DNA from: Streptomyces vilmorinianum
Lineage (GTDB): Bacteria > Actinomycetota > Actinomycetes > Streptomycetales > Streptomycetaceae
Direction of reading: 5' to 3'
DNA: 64,000 bases
Assembly: GCF_005517195.1 (NCBI RefSeq)
Contig: NZ_CP040244.1
Span: 4,606,001 to 4,670,000, forward strand
Shown here: in pieces, positions 14,647-23,300 of the stretch
How the letters are laid out: each line of letters opens with the position of its first letter
Position numbering within the stretch: position 1 is the first letter of the stretch
Notes under the pieces: model-generated
What the model was told of the DNA's origin: nothing
Databases searched by the model: none
The model's input: the letters and a program-made list of their open reading frames with translations, nothing else
Position numbers and translations under genes: made by a program

Positions 14647-17310
14647 GTGCCCGGCGTACCGGTGCGGTCGAACCTAGGCAGAAGATTCGGAAGCGTCGCC
14701 GGACAGGTCTTCGTCCTTCAGGTGGCGATCGTGGTGCTGCTCGCCGCCGGGGCTCTGCTGGCCCTGGTGCTGCAGTCGCGGTACGACATCGACCGTGAAG
14801 CGCGCAACCGGTCGGTTTCCGTGGCGGAGACCTTCGCGAACTCCCTGGGCCTGCGGGAAGCACTGAGGTCGCCGGACCCGTCCGCGGTCCTGCAACCCCT
14901 CGCCGAGAAGACGCGCAAGGCCGCGGGGGTGGACTTCATCGTGGTGATGGACACCCGAGGCATCCGCTACAGCCACCCCCAGCCCGACCGCATCGGCGAG
15001 CGGTTCGTCGGCACGATCGAGCCCTCGCTCGCCGGCCGGGTGCACACCGAGAGTGTGCAGGGGCCGCTCGGCAAGGAGATCCAGGCGGTCGTGCCGGTCA
15101 CCTCGCCCGAGGGCGAGGTCGTCGCCCTGGTCTCGGCAGGTCTGACGGTGGAGAGCGTGACCGGCATCGCCGACCGCCAGCTTCCGGTCATCCTCTGGGC
15201 CATCGCCGTCGGTCTGGCTCTTGCCACTGTCGGCACGGCGCTGATCAGCCGAAGACTGCGCCGCCAGACCCACGGGCTCGGCACGCAGGAGATGACCCGC
15301 ATGTACGAGCACCACGACGCGGTGCTCCACGCCGTCCGCGAAGGGGTGCTGATCACCGACGGCGACGGACGGCTGCTCCTGGCGAACGACGAGGCCAAAC
15401 GGCTGCTCAGCCTGCCGGACGACGCCGACGGACGCCCCGTCGACAAAGTCGGTATGGATCGCCGCATGGCGGAACTGCTGCTGTCCGGCCGGGTGGCCAC
15501 CGACGAGGTGCTGGAGGCCGGGAACCGGCTGCTCGTGGTCAATCAGCGGCCCCTGCGCCCCCAGGGAGGCCCGCAGGGCTCGGCGGTCACCATCCGCGAC
15601 TCCACCGAGCTGCAGCTCCTGAGCAGCCGGGCGGAGACGGCCCGCAGGCGGCTCAAGCTGCTCTACGACGCCGGGGGTGACATCGGCACCACCCTCGACG
15701 TGGTGCGCACCGCGGAGGAACTGGCCGACGTCGCCGTTCCCCAGTTCGCGGACTTCGTCACGGTCGACTTGGCCGACGCGGTACTGAAGGGCGACGAGCC
15801 CGGCCCGGGCGCCGACATGCGGCGCACGGCGGTCAGCGGCATCCGCACCGATCACCCGCTGTACCCGCTCGGCACACTGATCGAGTTCCTGCCGTCCACG
15901 CCGCAGGCCCGCGGATACGGCACGGGAACAGCCGAACTCGTGCCCGATCTCCATGACGCGCCGGGCTGGCACGCCCAGGACGCGCCGCGGACATCGGCGA
16001 TCGTCGGCTACGGGATCCACTCGCTCATCGCGGCTCCGCTCAAGGCCAGGGGCGTCGTGCTCGGGGTGGTCAACTTCTGGCGGTCGCAGAAGCCCGAACC
16101 GTTCGACGAGGACGACCTGTCCATGGCCGAGGAGCTTGTCAGCCGCGCCGCGGTCACCATGGACAACGCCCGCCGCTACACCCGCGAGCACAATCTCGCC
16201 GTGACGCTCCAGCGCAGCCTGCTGCCGCAGGATCTGCCCGAGCAGAGCGCCGTGGACGTCGCGCACTTCTACCAGCCCGCCCAGTCCGGAGTGGGCGGGG
16301 ACTGGTTCGACGTGATCCCGCTGCCGGGCAGCCGCGTCGGGCTCGTCGTCGGAGACGTCGTCGGGCACGGCCTGCACGCCGCGGCCACCATGGGGCGGCT
16401 GCGCACGGCCGTGCACAACTTCTCCTCCCTGGACCTGCCGCCCGACGAACTCCTCGCCCGGCTCGACAACCTCGTCCAGCGCATGGACCAGGAAGGTGAC
16501 AGCGCTGCCCCGAACGAAGGCGTCCTGGGCGCGACCTGCCTGTACGCCATCTACGACCCGGTCTCCCAGAACTGCACCATGGCGCGGGCAGGACACATGC
16601 CACCGCTTGTGGTCGCCCCGGACGGCGCGACGACGATCTCGGAACTGCCGGCCGGCCCCCCGCTGGGGCTGGGAGGCATGCCGTTCGAGGCCATGGAACT
16701 GCACCTGGCGGAAGGCAGTCAGCTCGTCCTGTACACCGACGGACTGGTCGAGGAGCGGAGCCGGGACATCGCGGTGGGCGTGGAAAAGCTGCGCACGGCG
16801 CTGAGCCACCCCGACCGGGATCCGCACGCCAGCCGCCGGGCCGTACTCGACGCCCTGCTCCCCAGCCGGCCGGCCGACGACATCGCGCTGCTCATCGCCC
16901 GGACACGGACGCTGGGCCCCGGCCGGGTCGCACAGTGGGACGTACCGTTCGACCCGAGCGAGGTCGGCGCCATGCGCAGCCTCGCGGCCGAGCAACTCGA
17001 GGAGTGGGGCCTGCAGGAACTCGCCTTCACCACGGAACTGATCCTCAGCGAGCTCATCACCAACGCCATACGGTACGGCGCCGCGCCGGTTCGGGTTCGT
17101 CTGTTGCGCGATCGCACTCTGACCTGCGAGGTGTGGGACGGCAGCAGTACCGCCCCGCACCTTCGGTACGCCGCCACCATGGACGAGGGAGGCCGCGGAC
17201 TGTTCCTGGTGGCGCAGCTCAGCGAGCACTGGGGAACCCGGTACACACCGGAAGGCAAGGTCATCTGGGCCGAACAGGTCCTTCCCGCCGCCGACAGTGC
17301 CCTCTCCTAG
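14647..17310 (+). CDS. Membrane SpoIIE-type PP2C phosphatase with PAS, GAF and anti-sigma-kinase-like ATPase domains
   Basis: An 887-residue multi-domain signalling protein. In order: transmembrane helix 1 (about 21-43), an extracytoplasmic PDC/Cache-like sensor (about 45-175, with VDFIVVMDTRGIRYSHPQ), helix 2 (about 179-200), a PAS domain (about 219-325), a GAF domain (about 340-510), the SpoIIE phosphatase (about 530-750) and a GHKL ATPase domain (about 770-885, with LSELITNAIRYG and GGRGLFLVAQLS). The phosphatase metal ligands are in GGDWFDV, GDVVGHGL and DDIALL. Such proteins dephosphorylate, and can also phosphorylate, anti-anti-sigma factors, linking external signals to alternative sigma factors. 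No partner anti-sigma gene is adjacent. The start GTG 14647 is tentative; GTG 14662 is also possible. Neither has a clear ribosome site. Confidence 0.88.
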   Translation: MPGVPVRSNLGRRFGSVAGQVFVLQVAIVVLLAAGALLALVLQSRYDIDREARNRSVSVAETFANSLGLREALRSPDPSAVLQPLAEKTRKAAGVDFIVVMDTRGIRYSHPQPDRIGERFVGTIEPSLAGRVHTESVQGPLGKEIQAVVPVTSPEGEVVALVSAGLTVESVTGIADRQLPVILWAIAVGLALATVGTALISRRLRRQTHGLGTQEMTRMYEHHDAVLHAVREGVLITDGDGRLLLANDEAKRLLSLPDDADGRPVDKVGMDRRMAELLLSGRVATDEVLEAGNRLLVVNQRPLRPQGGPQGSAVTIRDSTELQLLSSRAETARRRLKLLYDAGGDIGTTLDVVRTAEELADVAVPQFADFVTVDLADAVLKGDEPGPGADMRRTAVSGIRTDHPLYPLGTLIEFLPSTPQARGYGTGTAELVPDLHDAPGWHAQDAPRTSAIVGYGIHSLIAAPLKARGVVLGVVNFWRSQKPEPFDEDDLSMAEELVSRAAVTMDNARRYTREHNLAVTLQRSLLPQDLPEQSAVDVAHFYQPAQSGVGGDWFDVIPLPGSRVGLVVGDVVGHGLHAAATMGRLRTAVHNFSSLDLPPDELLARLDNLVQRMDQEGDSAAPNEGVLGATCLYAIYDPVSQNCTMARAGHMPPLVVAPDGATTISELPAGPPLGLGGMPFEAMELHLAEGSQLVLYTDGLVEERSRDIAVGVEKLRTALSHPDRDPHASRRAVLDALLPSRPADDIALLIARTRTLGPGRVAQWDVPFDPSEVGAMRSLAAEQLEEWGLQELAFTTELILSELITNAIRYGAAPVRVRLLRDRTLTCEVWDGSSTAPHLRYAATMDEGGRGLFLVAQLSEHWGTRYTPEGKVIWAEQVLPAADSALS

Positions 17311-17363
17311 CCCACAGTTCTTCACCTCGGAGTTGGTCCCCCGCCGATCCCCGAAAACGATCA

Positions 17364-17397
17364 AGGGGCCGTTTCAGATTTCTCTGAAACGGCCCCT
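17364..17397 (-). terminator. Strong stem-loop terminator of tRNA-Pro (shared with the SpoIIE gene)
   Basis: A perfect 15-bp stem (AGGGGCCGTTTCAGA and its complement) with a TTTC loop. On the minus strand it is followed by TTGATCGTTTTC, consistent with intrinsic termination of the tRNA transcript. On the plus strand it also closes the phosphatase gene. Confidence 0.8.
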
Positions 17398-17416
17398 GAC
17401 CTGCGACTTCGAAAAG

Positions 17417-17490
<74 letters not shown>

Positions 17491-17650
17491 GTGCCCGTCT
17501 CACCGGTGTTTCCCCGGTGTCGGCGTGCAGGAGAACATTACCTCACTCCGGGAGGCGCACGGACGCACGGGGCCCGCCGTCGCGTCCGCCGATCGCCTGG
17601 TCGGGCGTGGGGATCCGGGGGTGTCTCCCCGGGGCGGGGAGAATGGAGGC

Positions 17651-18121
17651 GTGGACAGGGCGCCGAGGGACCGGGACGAGGAGGGGCGGGCGCGCAGCGC
17701 GCGGCCCCGGGACGGGCTCGGGCGGCCGCTGCCGCACGGGGCCGAGGGGGTGCCGCGGCAGCCCGAAGGGGTGGTGCGGACACCCGCGCAGACGCTCCGT
17801 GAGGCGCAGCGGCTGCTGGACGCGGGGATGCCGTTCCATGCGCACGAGGTCTTCGAGGACGCGTGGAAGACCGGCCCGGCCGGGGAGCGGGATCTGTGGC
17901 AGGGGCTCGCCCAGCTGGCGGTGGGGCTGACGCATGCCGCCCGGGGCAACGCGGCCGGTGGGGCGCGGCTGTTGCTGCGCGGCGCCGCGCGGATCTCGGG
18001 GCAGCCCGATTCGTACGGCATCGATGTCGGCGGACTCGTCCGGTGGGCCCGGGCGTTGGCGGCCCGCGCGGACGGTGTGACGGACGCGTCGGCCGAGGCG
18101 CCGCGTCTGCTCCGGGAGTGA
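17651..18121 (+). CDS. DUF309 family protein
   Basis: A 156-residue protein whose C-terminal 110 residues are a DUF309 domain. The signature GMPFHAHEVFEDAWK is followed by ERDLWQGLAQLAVGLTHAARGN and the paired-helix end GLVRWARALAA. The first 45 residues are low complexity and charged. DUF309 proteins are small helical proteins with conserved His/Glu that look like a metal or ligand site; the function is unknown. The start is GTG 17651 with GGGGAG about 10 bp upstream. It is convergent with the P450 gene, 15 bp apart. Confidence 0.85.
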   Translation: MDRAPRDRDEEGRARSARPRDGLGRPLPHGAEGVPRQPEGVVRTPAQTLREAQRLLDAGMPFHAHEVFEDAWKTGPAGERDLWQGLAQLAVGLTHAARGNAAGGARLLLRGAARISGQPDSYGIDVGGLVRWARALAARADGVTDASAEAPRLLRE

Positions 18122-18136
18122 CGCGGCGCCGGCCGG

Positions 18137-19378
18137 TCACCAGGTGAGGGGGAGCTCCAGGGGCGAGCGGTGGATCAGGGTCGGCCGCATCACCACCTCC
18201 CGGTCCTTCGCCAGCCGCAGGTCGGGGAAGCGTCGTGTGAACAGCTCCAGGGTGAGCCGGAGTTGGGTGCGGGCCAGCTGGGAGCCCGGGCAGCCGTGCG
18301 CGCCGTGGCCGAAGCTGACGTGGCGGGTGGGGGTCGGGGGCCGGGTGATGTCGAAGACGTCGGCGTCCTGGTGGCGTGCCTCGTCACGGTTGGCGGAGCC
18401 GTACGCGACGAAGACGGTGGCACCGGCGGGCAGTTCGGTGCCGGCCAGGACGACGGGCCGGGTGGTCGTACGGCGGAATCCCTGGACGGCCGTGTCGTAG
18501 CGGGCGGCTTCCTCCACCGCCCCGGGTATGAGGTCGGGGCGGGCGCAGAGCAGTTCCCACTGGTCGCGGTGGCGCAGCAGGTGGAGCAGCGCGGTGCCGA
18601 TCAGCGCGGTGGTGGTGAGGTGTCCGGCGATGAGGAAGTTCTGCAGGCTGGAGACGAGTTCGTGGCGCTGGTCCGAGGTGAGCTCGCGGGTGCCGGGGCC
18701 GAGGCCGGTGTCCGGGGCCAGGGCGGCGACCATCGCCGAGCAGAGGTCGTCGCGCGGGTGGGCGCGCCGGTCCCGGGCGTACCGGTCGAGGAGGTGCTGG
18801 AGGGCGACCACGTCCTCGGCGGCCGCGATCTGTTCGTCCTGCGGCATCGGGCGGAAGAGGAGTTGCTCGGCGCGGTGTCCTCCGTGCACCGCGGCGGGCA
18901 CGTCCTCGGGCGCCAGTCCGATGAGCCGGCCGATGACGGCGCCGGGCAGCCTGCCGGCGTAGGAGGACATCAGCTCGGTGTGGCCGTCGGCCGCGAAGCC
19001 GTCGACGAGGGCGGTGGCGACCTCGGCGGCGTACGGGGTGAGGGCGGCGACGCGCGCGGCGGAGAGGCCGCTGTTGATCGGGGCGCGGTGGCGGCGGTGG
19101 GCGCCGCCGTCGGTGGAGACGACGGTGGGCCGGTTGCCGAAGCCGCGCGCGAGGACGCCGAAGACGGCTGCCGGGGGGACGACATCGGGCCGCAGAGCCT
19201 GGGCGGAGGAGAAGTCCGCGGGCCGCAGCAGCACCTCGCGGACGTCGGCGTCCCGGGCGATCAGCCAGGCGTCGAGTTCGGGGACGAAGGTCAGTCCCGC
19301 TGTCTGTCGCGCACGTGCGTAGAGGGGGTACGGGTCTTGTTGCAGCGCTTCGAGAAGCTCGTGCGTCTTCGGGTCCAC
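18137..19378 (-). CDS. Cytochrome P450 (class I, actinobacterial)
   Basis: A 413-residue soluble P450. The heme-thiolate loop is FGHGAHGCPGSQLAR, with the cysteine ligand. The I-helix reads FLIAGHLTTTALIG, and the K-helix is EEAARYDTAVQGFRR (ExxR). The substrate is unknown. The usual acid-Thr pair of the I-helix is present only as His-Leu-Thr-Thr, a mild deviation from the common AGxET/DT pattern. The start is GTG 19378, because GGAGG precedes it by 6 bp; an ATG 22 codons upstream (19444) has no site. No ferredoxin gene is adjacent, so electron partners must come from elsewhere. Confidence 0.92.
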   Translation of the reverse strand: MDPKTHELLEALQQDPYPLYARARQTAGLTFVPELDAWLIARDADVREVLLRPADFSSAQALRPDVVPPAAVFGVLARGFGNRPTVVSTDGGAHRRHRAPINSGLSAARVAALTPYAAEVATALVDGFAADGHTELMSSYAGRLPGAVIGRLIGLAPEDVPAAVHGGHRAEQLLFRPMPQDEQIAAAEDVVALQHLLDRYARDRRAHPRDDLCSAMVAALAPDTGLGPGTRELTSDQRHELVSSLQNFLIAGHLTTTALIGTALLHLLRHRDQWELLCARPDLIPGAVEEAARYDTAVQGFRRTTTRPVVLAGTELPAGATVFVAYGSANRDEARHQDADVFDITRPPTPTRHVSFGHGAHGCPGSQLARTQLRLTLELFTRRFPDLRLAKDREVVMRPTLIHRSPLELPLTW

Positions 19379-19469
19379 GCGGCGCCTCCGTGGCGGGAAG
19401 GTGCGGAACTCGGGCAGGTGCGGAGCTCGGTGCGGTCCGGCCATGGTGACCGGCGCGACGTGGTACTGG

Positions 19470-19844
19470 CTATGCCCGGGAGGCGTTCAGCGCGCGGACG
19501 AGGACCGAGGTGTGGCTGACGGACGGGTCCTTGGCGGCCGTGAGGAGGGTGACGGTGCCCTGCGCGGCGAGGGCCCGCAGCCGGTCGAGGGCCTCGGCGG
19601 CGGCCGGTTCGGCGAGCTCGTCCTCGTACCGCCGGCAGAACTCCTCGTACTCGCCCTCCGGGCCGTGGTACCAGCGCCGCAGTTCGGTGGAGGGCGTGAG
19701 CGCCTTGGGCCATTCGTCGATGCGGGCGTCGGTCTTGGCGAGGCCGCGCGGCCAGAGGCGGTCGACGAGGACACGTACGCCGTCGTCGGGTTCCGGGGCT
19801 TCGTAGATCCGGCGGACGCGCACGTCGGGGGTGGTGGCGGGCAT
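19470..19844 (-). CDS. DUF488 domain protein
   Basis: A 124-residue protein of the DUF488 family, recognised by RVLVDRLWPRGLAKTDARIDEWPKALTPS and ELRRWYHGPEGEYEEFCRRYEDEL, then VTLLTAAKDPSVSHTSVL. The family is widespread, cytoplasmic and uncharacterised, and has been compared with nucleic-acid-modifying folds. The start is ATG 19844. It lies between the P450 and the TetR gene on the same strand, 29 bp downstream of the TetR stop, so it may be cotranscribed with the regulator. Confidence 0.88.
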   Translation of the reverse strand: MPATTPDVRVRRIYEAPEPDDGVRVLVDRLWPRGLAKTDARIDEWPKALTPSTELRRWYHGPEGEYEEFCRRYEDELAEPAAAEALDRLRALAAQGTVTLLTAAKDPSVSHTSVLVRALNASRA

Positions 19845-19873
19845 GTCTCCAGGGTGCCGGAGGGACCGGGCGG

Positions 19874-20476
19874 TCACACCTCGACGCGCAGCGCCGGCAG
19901 GAGTACGGCGTCGACGAAGACGCGCATCGTCGACGCGTCCGCGAACCGCTCCTCGAAGAGCCGCTCGATGCGGAGCATGCCGAGGAAGCAGGGGGCGACG
20001 AAGCCGATCGCCGGGTTGTCCGCGTCGATCTCGCCGCGCTCGACCGCCCGCCGCAGCATGTCGTCGATCGCGGCGGCCTCGGGGCTGATGACGGTCTCGC
20101 GCAGCGCCGCGCGCAGGTCGGGGTGCTGGACGTACGCCTGGCTGACGGCCTCCATCAGCTCGGCGTCCCGGTCGCGGCGGGTCGCGGCCCGGTGGGCGGC
20201 CTCGCGGAGGTCGCCGGCGAGCGAGCCGGTGTCGATGCCGGTGAAGAACGGGCAGCGCTGCTTGGCGAGGGCGGCGGTGACGAGCCGCGGTTTCGTCCCC
20301 CACTGCCGGTAGAGGGTGGCCTTGCCGCACTTGGTGCGGGCCGCGACGCCCTCCATGGTGACCGCGTCGTAGCCGCCTTCCCGGAGCAGGCAGATGACGG
20401 CCTCGTACAGCTCGGCCTCCCGCTCGGGGGTGATCTTGCCGCGGCGGGCCGCGGCGGTCGCCGCCTGCGTGGACAT
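19874..20476 (-). CDS. TetR family transcriptional regulator
   Basis: A 200-residue repressor-type protein with the helix-turn-helix VTMEGVAARTKCGKATLYRQWGTKPRLV at about residues 35-65, a TetR variant with the KATLYRQW recognition helix. The C-terminal ligand domain ends FVDAVLLPALRVEV. The start is ATG 20476 with GGGAGGAATCG directly upstream. It is transcribed divergently from the PAP2/DMT genes, across an intergenic region that holds two mirror-image promoters each covered by the same palindromic half-site. This makes autoregulation and control of the divergent genes very likely. Confidence 0.92.
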   Translation of the reverse strand: MSTQAATAAARRGKITPEREAELYEAVICLLREGGYDAVTMEGVAARTKCGKATLYRQWGTKPRLVTAALAKQRCPFFTGIDTGSLAGDLREAAHRAATRRDRDAELMEAVSQAYVQHPDLRAALRETVISPEAAAIDDMLRRAVERGEIDADNPAIGFVAPCFLGMLRIERLFEERFADASTMRVFVDAVLLPALRVEV

Positions 20477-20517
20477 CGATTCCTCCCGGTCTTCCCGGAC
20501 AGCTCTCTGCACCTACG

Positions 20518-20589
20518 AGAGTAGGGGCCGCGCAATCGAGACGCAAACGTATCGAGACGCTTGCGTCTCGATGAATTCGGATCTAGGCT
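20518..20589. promoter_or_regulatory. Divergent promoters with a shared TetR operator
   Basis: Minus strand: TTGCGT (20546-20541), 17-bp spacer, TACTCT (20523-20518), driving the TetR gene. Plus strand: TTGCGT (20561-20566), 17-bp spacer, TAGGCT (20584-20589), driving the PAP2 gene. Each -35 lies inside a copy of ATCGAGACGCAA or its complement. The one at 20551-20572 is a perfect palindrome, with arms ATCGAGACGC and complement around TT; the one at 20535-20546 is a matching extra half-site. Confidence 0.7.
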
Positions 20590-20632
20590 TCCCCCGTTTG
20601 CTGCCGATTTGACGGAAAAAAGGGGCCGCGCC

Positions 20633-21487
20633 ATGGCTGCCGGGATACGCGGGATACGGGGGACACGTCCCGCAGGACCGGGGCCGACGGCTACCCCCGG
20701 GCAGACCGCGGTGCCGGCCGGCACCGCGGAGCCGACCGGCACCCCGAGACCGTCCCTGGTGCGCGAGCTGCTGCTCGTCACCGCGCTGTTCCTCGTCTAC
20801 AAGCTCGGCCGGCTCCTCGCGAACGGCCATGAACTGCGAGCCTTCCACAACGCCGACCGGATATGGGAGGCGGAACGGGCCGTGCGTCTGCCCGGCGAGG
20901 GCTCGATCCAGGCGCTCCTGCTGCACGGCGAGCCGCTCGTCCGGGCCGCCAACACCTACTACGCGGCCGTGCACTTCCCGGCCACGCTCGCCTTCCTCGC
21001 CTGGCTCTACCGGCGCCGCCCGGCCCACTACCTCTGGTCGCGCCGGGTTCTCGCGCTTCTCACCGCCGCCGCGCTCGCCCTGCATCTGCTGATGCCGCTG
21101 GCCCCGCCCCGGATGCTCGCCGCGACCGGACTCGTCGACACCGCACGGATCTACGGACCGTCCGTGTACGGCGCGAGCCCCGAGACGGACTCGATGGCGA
21201 ACCAGTTCGCCGCGATGCCGTCCCTGCACTTCGGCTGGGCGCTGATGGTCGCGATCGGCCTGATCGCCGCCACCCGCGGCCGCCTGCGATGGCTGTGGCT
21301 GCTCCACCCCGCGCTGACCCTTCTGGTGATCGTCGGCACGGCCAACCACTACTGGTTCGACGCCCTGGCCGCGGCGGCTCTGCTCGCTCTCGCGCTCGCG
21401 GCCGTACGAGCTCCGGGCACCGGACCCGCCGCCCCCGGGCCCCGCCCGCGCGCCGCCTCTCCCCGCCCGGCGGGAGCCCCGCGATGA
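20633..21487 (+). CDS. PAP2 superfamily membrane protein (inositolphosphotransferase/phosphatase-like)
   Basis: A 284-residue membrane protein. After a Pro/Thr/Gly-rich cytoplasmic N-terminus come about five to six hydrophobic helices. The PAP2 motif C2 appears as AMPSLHFGWAL and motif C3 as TANHYWFDALAA, giving the two catalytic histidines and the aspartate. The pattern resembles the AUR1/inositol phosphoryl transferase branch rather than simple phosphatases. The likely substrates are lipid phosphates at the membrane surface. The start is ATG 20633 with AGGGG 8 bp upstream. Its stop overlaps the next start (ATGA at 21484), indicating translational coupling with the transporter. Confidence 0.82.
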   Translation: MAAGIRGIRGTRPAGPGPTATPGQTAVPAGTAEPTGTPRPSLVRELLLVTALFLVYKLGRLLANGHELRAFHNADRIWEAERAVRLPGEGSIQALLLHGEPLVRAANTYYAAVHFPATLAFLAWLYRRRPAHYLWSRRVLALLTAAALALHLLMPLAPPRMLAATGLVDTARIYGPSVYGASPETDSMANQFAAMPSLHFGWALMVAIGLIAATRGRLRWLWLLHPALTLLVIVGTANHYWFDALAAAALLALALAAVRAPGTGPAAPGPRPRAASPRPAGAPR

Positions 21488-22461
21488 CCGACCTCGACGG
21501 CACCGTGCTCGCCGTGCTCCTCTCCCTGGTCTCGGCCGCCGGGTACGCCCTGGCCGCGGTCGCCCAGTCCAGGCTCGCCTCCGCGTCCGACGGGGGACGC
21601 GGCGCGCTGCGGGCGCTGCTCGCCCGCGGCCAGTGGTGGTGGGCGGTCGGGCTGAACGCCGCCGGCGCACTCGCCCATGTGGCCGCACTGCACTACGGCC
21701 CGCTGACGCTCGTTCAGCCGCTGGGCGCGCTCACCTTGGTGGCCGCGCTGCCGCTCGGGGCGTTCTCCGCACGGCGCCGGGTGACCGGGGCGGAGTGGCG
21801 CGGCGCGCTGTGGACGCTGGCGGGCCTCGTCGGGCTCGTCTCGGTCACCGGCCCCGCGGCACCCGGCGACGCGCTCAGCCTGCGCGAGGCCCTGATCGTC
21901 GCGGCGGCGACGGCGCTGCTCATCGCGGCCCTCGCCTCGGGCCGGCGCCACAGGGCCCCCGGGCGGGCCCCTGGGCGGGCCCGGGGGCTCGGGCACGCGA
22001 CGGCCTCCGGGGTCGCCTCGGGTGTCGCCTCCGCGCTGACCCAGACGCTGACCGCCGCGCTCGCGCGCGAACTGCCGGGCGGGACGCCGGCCTGGTGGCA
22101 GACGGCCCTGATCGCGGTGCTGATCTCCGCCTTCGCCGTGGGCGGCCTCCTTCTGTCGCAGGCCGCCTACCGGAGCGGGCTGGCGGCGCCGCTGGCCGTG
22201 GTGAACCTCTCCAACCCGGCCGCCGCCGCGGTGATCGGCGTGGCGCTGCTCGGGGAGACCTTCCGCGCGGGGGTGTGGGGCTGGCTGATCGCGGCCGCCG
22301 CCTCGGTGGTGGCGGCGCGCGGTGTCGTGCTGCTGTCGAGGGGCAGCGGGACGGCCGCCCTGGCCCCGTCCCCGGTCGCCGCCTCCGGGGGGCCGCTGCC
22401 CCAGCCCCGTACCGACGCCGAGGCGTCCCCCGCGCCCGCCCCCGCGCCGCTCGCCGGATGA
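21484..22461 (+). CDS. DMT superfamily transporter
   Basis: A 325-residue membrane protein with about nine to ten helices in two EamA-like halves. The first begins LAVLLSLVSAAGYALAAVAQSRLA and includes LHYGPLTLVQPLGALTLVAALPLGA. The second includes AAPLAVVNLSNPAAAAVIGVALLGETF, a segment typical of drug/metabolite exporters. The final 40 residues are Pro/Ala-rich and disordered. The substrate is unknown. It is coupled by ATGA overlap to the PAP2 gene, and both lie behind the TetR-controlled promoter. A metabolite efflux or lipid-linked role is inferred from that. Confidence 0.82.
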   Translation: MTDLDGTVLAVLLSLVSAAGYALAAVAQSRLASASDGGRGALRALLARGQWWWAVGLNAAGALAHVAALHYGPLTLVQPLGALTLVAALPLGAFSARRRVTGAEWRGALWTLAGLVGLVSVTGPAAPGDALSLREALIVAAATALLIAALASGRRHRAPGRAPGRARGLGHATASGVASGVASALTQTLTAALARELPGGTPAWWQTALIAVLISAFAVGGLLLSQAAYRSGLAAPLAVVNLSNPAAAAVIGVALLGETFRAGVWGWLIAAAASVVAARGVVLLSRGSGTAALAPSPVAASGGPLPQPRTDAEASPAPAPAPLAG

Positions 22462-22502
22462 CGGCGCCTCACTCCCCCGACGGCGGGCGGTCCCGCGTCA
22501 CT

Positions 22503-22543
22503 GGATAGCCGAACTATCCTCGGGTGCCGCGGAGTAGAACTCC
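22503..22543. promoter_or_regulatory. Two short palindromes upstream of the MerR gene
   Basis: GGATAG-N5-CTATCC (22503-22519) and GGAGT-AGA-ACTCC (22531-22543) sit in the 122-bp gap before the MerR-type regulator. Either could be an operator for its promoter. No confident -35/-10 pair was found here. Confidence 0.35.
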
Positions 22544-22583
22544 TCGATAACCGTGTCGAGATGATGGGAACGGTGAAACACCT

Positions 22584-23249
22584 TTGCGCCTCTCCGAGTT
22601 GAGCGACCGCAGCGGCGTGTCCGTGGCCACGGTGAAGTACTACCTGCGCGAGGGGCTCCTGGCGCCCGGAACCCCCGTCACCGCCCGGCAGTCCGAGTAC
22701 GGCGAGGACCATCTGCGCAGACTGCGGCTGATCCGGGCGCTGCTGACGGTCGGCGGGATGACGGTCCAGCAGGCCCGGGACGTCCTCGCGGTGGCCGACG
22801 ACCCCGCCTTCGGCCGCCACGAACGCCTGGGCATCGCCCAGTACATGCTGGGGCCGCGGATCACCCCGCCACAGGACGCCGATCCGGCGCGGCCGCTGTG
22901 GGACGAGGTCTTCACGGAGCTGCGCGGCCTGCTGTCCGAGCTCGGCTGGCAGGTGTGCGACGAGGCACCCGCGCTCGCCGCGCTGACCAGAGCCGTCGTG
23001 ACCCTGCGGTCGCTGGGATACCACGGCGGCGTCGACCACATCCGGCGGTACGCCCTCGCGATGCGTCCGATCGCGGCGGAGGAGTACGCGGTGATCGAGG
23101 ATCATCCGGTCCTGGAGGAGGCGATCGAGGCGACCGTCGCGTACACGATGCTCTACGAGCCGATCCTGCTGGCGCTGCGGCGCCTGGCGCACGAGGACGT
23201 CTCGGCGCGCCTGCACCCGCCGACCGGACGCCCGATTTCGTCATCTTGA
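22584..23249 (+). CDS. MerR family transcriptional regulator
   Basis: A 221-residue regulator. The N-terminal winged helix-turn-helix is canonical (LSELSDRSGVSVATVKYYLREGLL) with the dimerisation helix after it. The C-terminal effector region has one cysteine (Cys121, in WQVCDEAPALA) and no CxxC or SoxR-type cluster, so it is more likely to sense an organic ligand or drug. The start is TTG 22584, the only codon that fits the family N-terminus; there is no clear ribosome site. The stop codon overlaps the first of two identical palindromes that frame the promoter of the SPFH gene downstream, which points to that gene pair as target. Confidence 0.88.
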   Translation: MRLSELSDRSGVSVATVKYYLREGLLAPGTPVTARQSEYGEDHLRRLRLIRALLTVGGMTVQQARDVLAVADDPAFGRHERLGIAQYMLGPRITPPQDADPARPLWDEVFTELRGLLSELGWQVCDEAPALAALTRAVVTLRSLGYHGGVDHIRRYALAMRPIAAEEYAVIEDHPVLEEAIEATVAYTMLYEPILLALRRLAHEDVSARLHPPTGRPISSS

Positions 23250-23284
23250 CGAAAAGCGGAACGCACCCTATCGTCAACATGACG
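23239..23284 (+). promoter_or_regulatory. Promoter of the SPFH/NAD-kinase-like operon framed by two palindromes
   Basis: TTGACG (23246-23251), 17-bp spacer, TATCGT (23269-23274) form a good sigma-70-like promoter. Two copies of CGTCA-N3-TGACG lie at 23239-23251, overlapping the -35, and at 23272-23284, overlapping the -10 end and start site. Their centres are 33 bp apart, about three helical turns, so two dimers could bind the same face. The adjacent MerR protein is the obvious candidate, by inference. Confidence 0.6.
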
Positions 23285-23300
23285 ACAAGGGGGAGTTCCC

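Noticed and set aside
14627..14662. GTG at 14627 as start of the SpoIIE gene or a leader peptide
   Set aside because: It is in a different frame that meets a TAG within about 50 bases; no ribosome site.
18137..19378. P450 genes as part of a natural-product cluster
   Set aside because: Neither P450 is next to synthase, tailoring or resistance genes typical of a cluster; the genes around them are unrelated families.
22584..23249. The MerR gene as the SoxR that binds the operator at 55.1 kb
   Set aside because: It lacks the SoxR cysteine cluster, and its own neighbourhood has a different palindrome.
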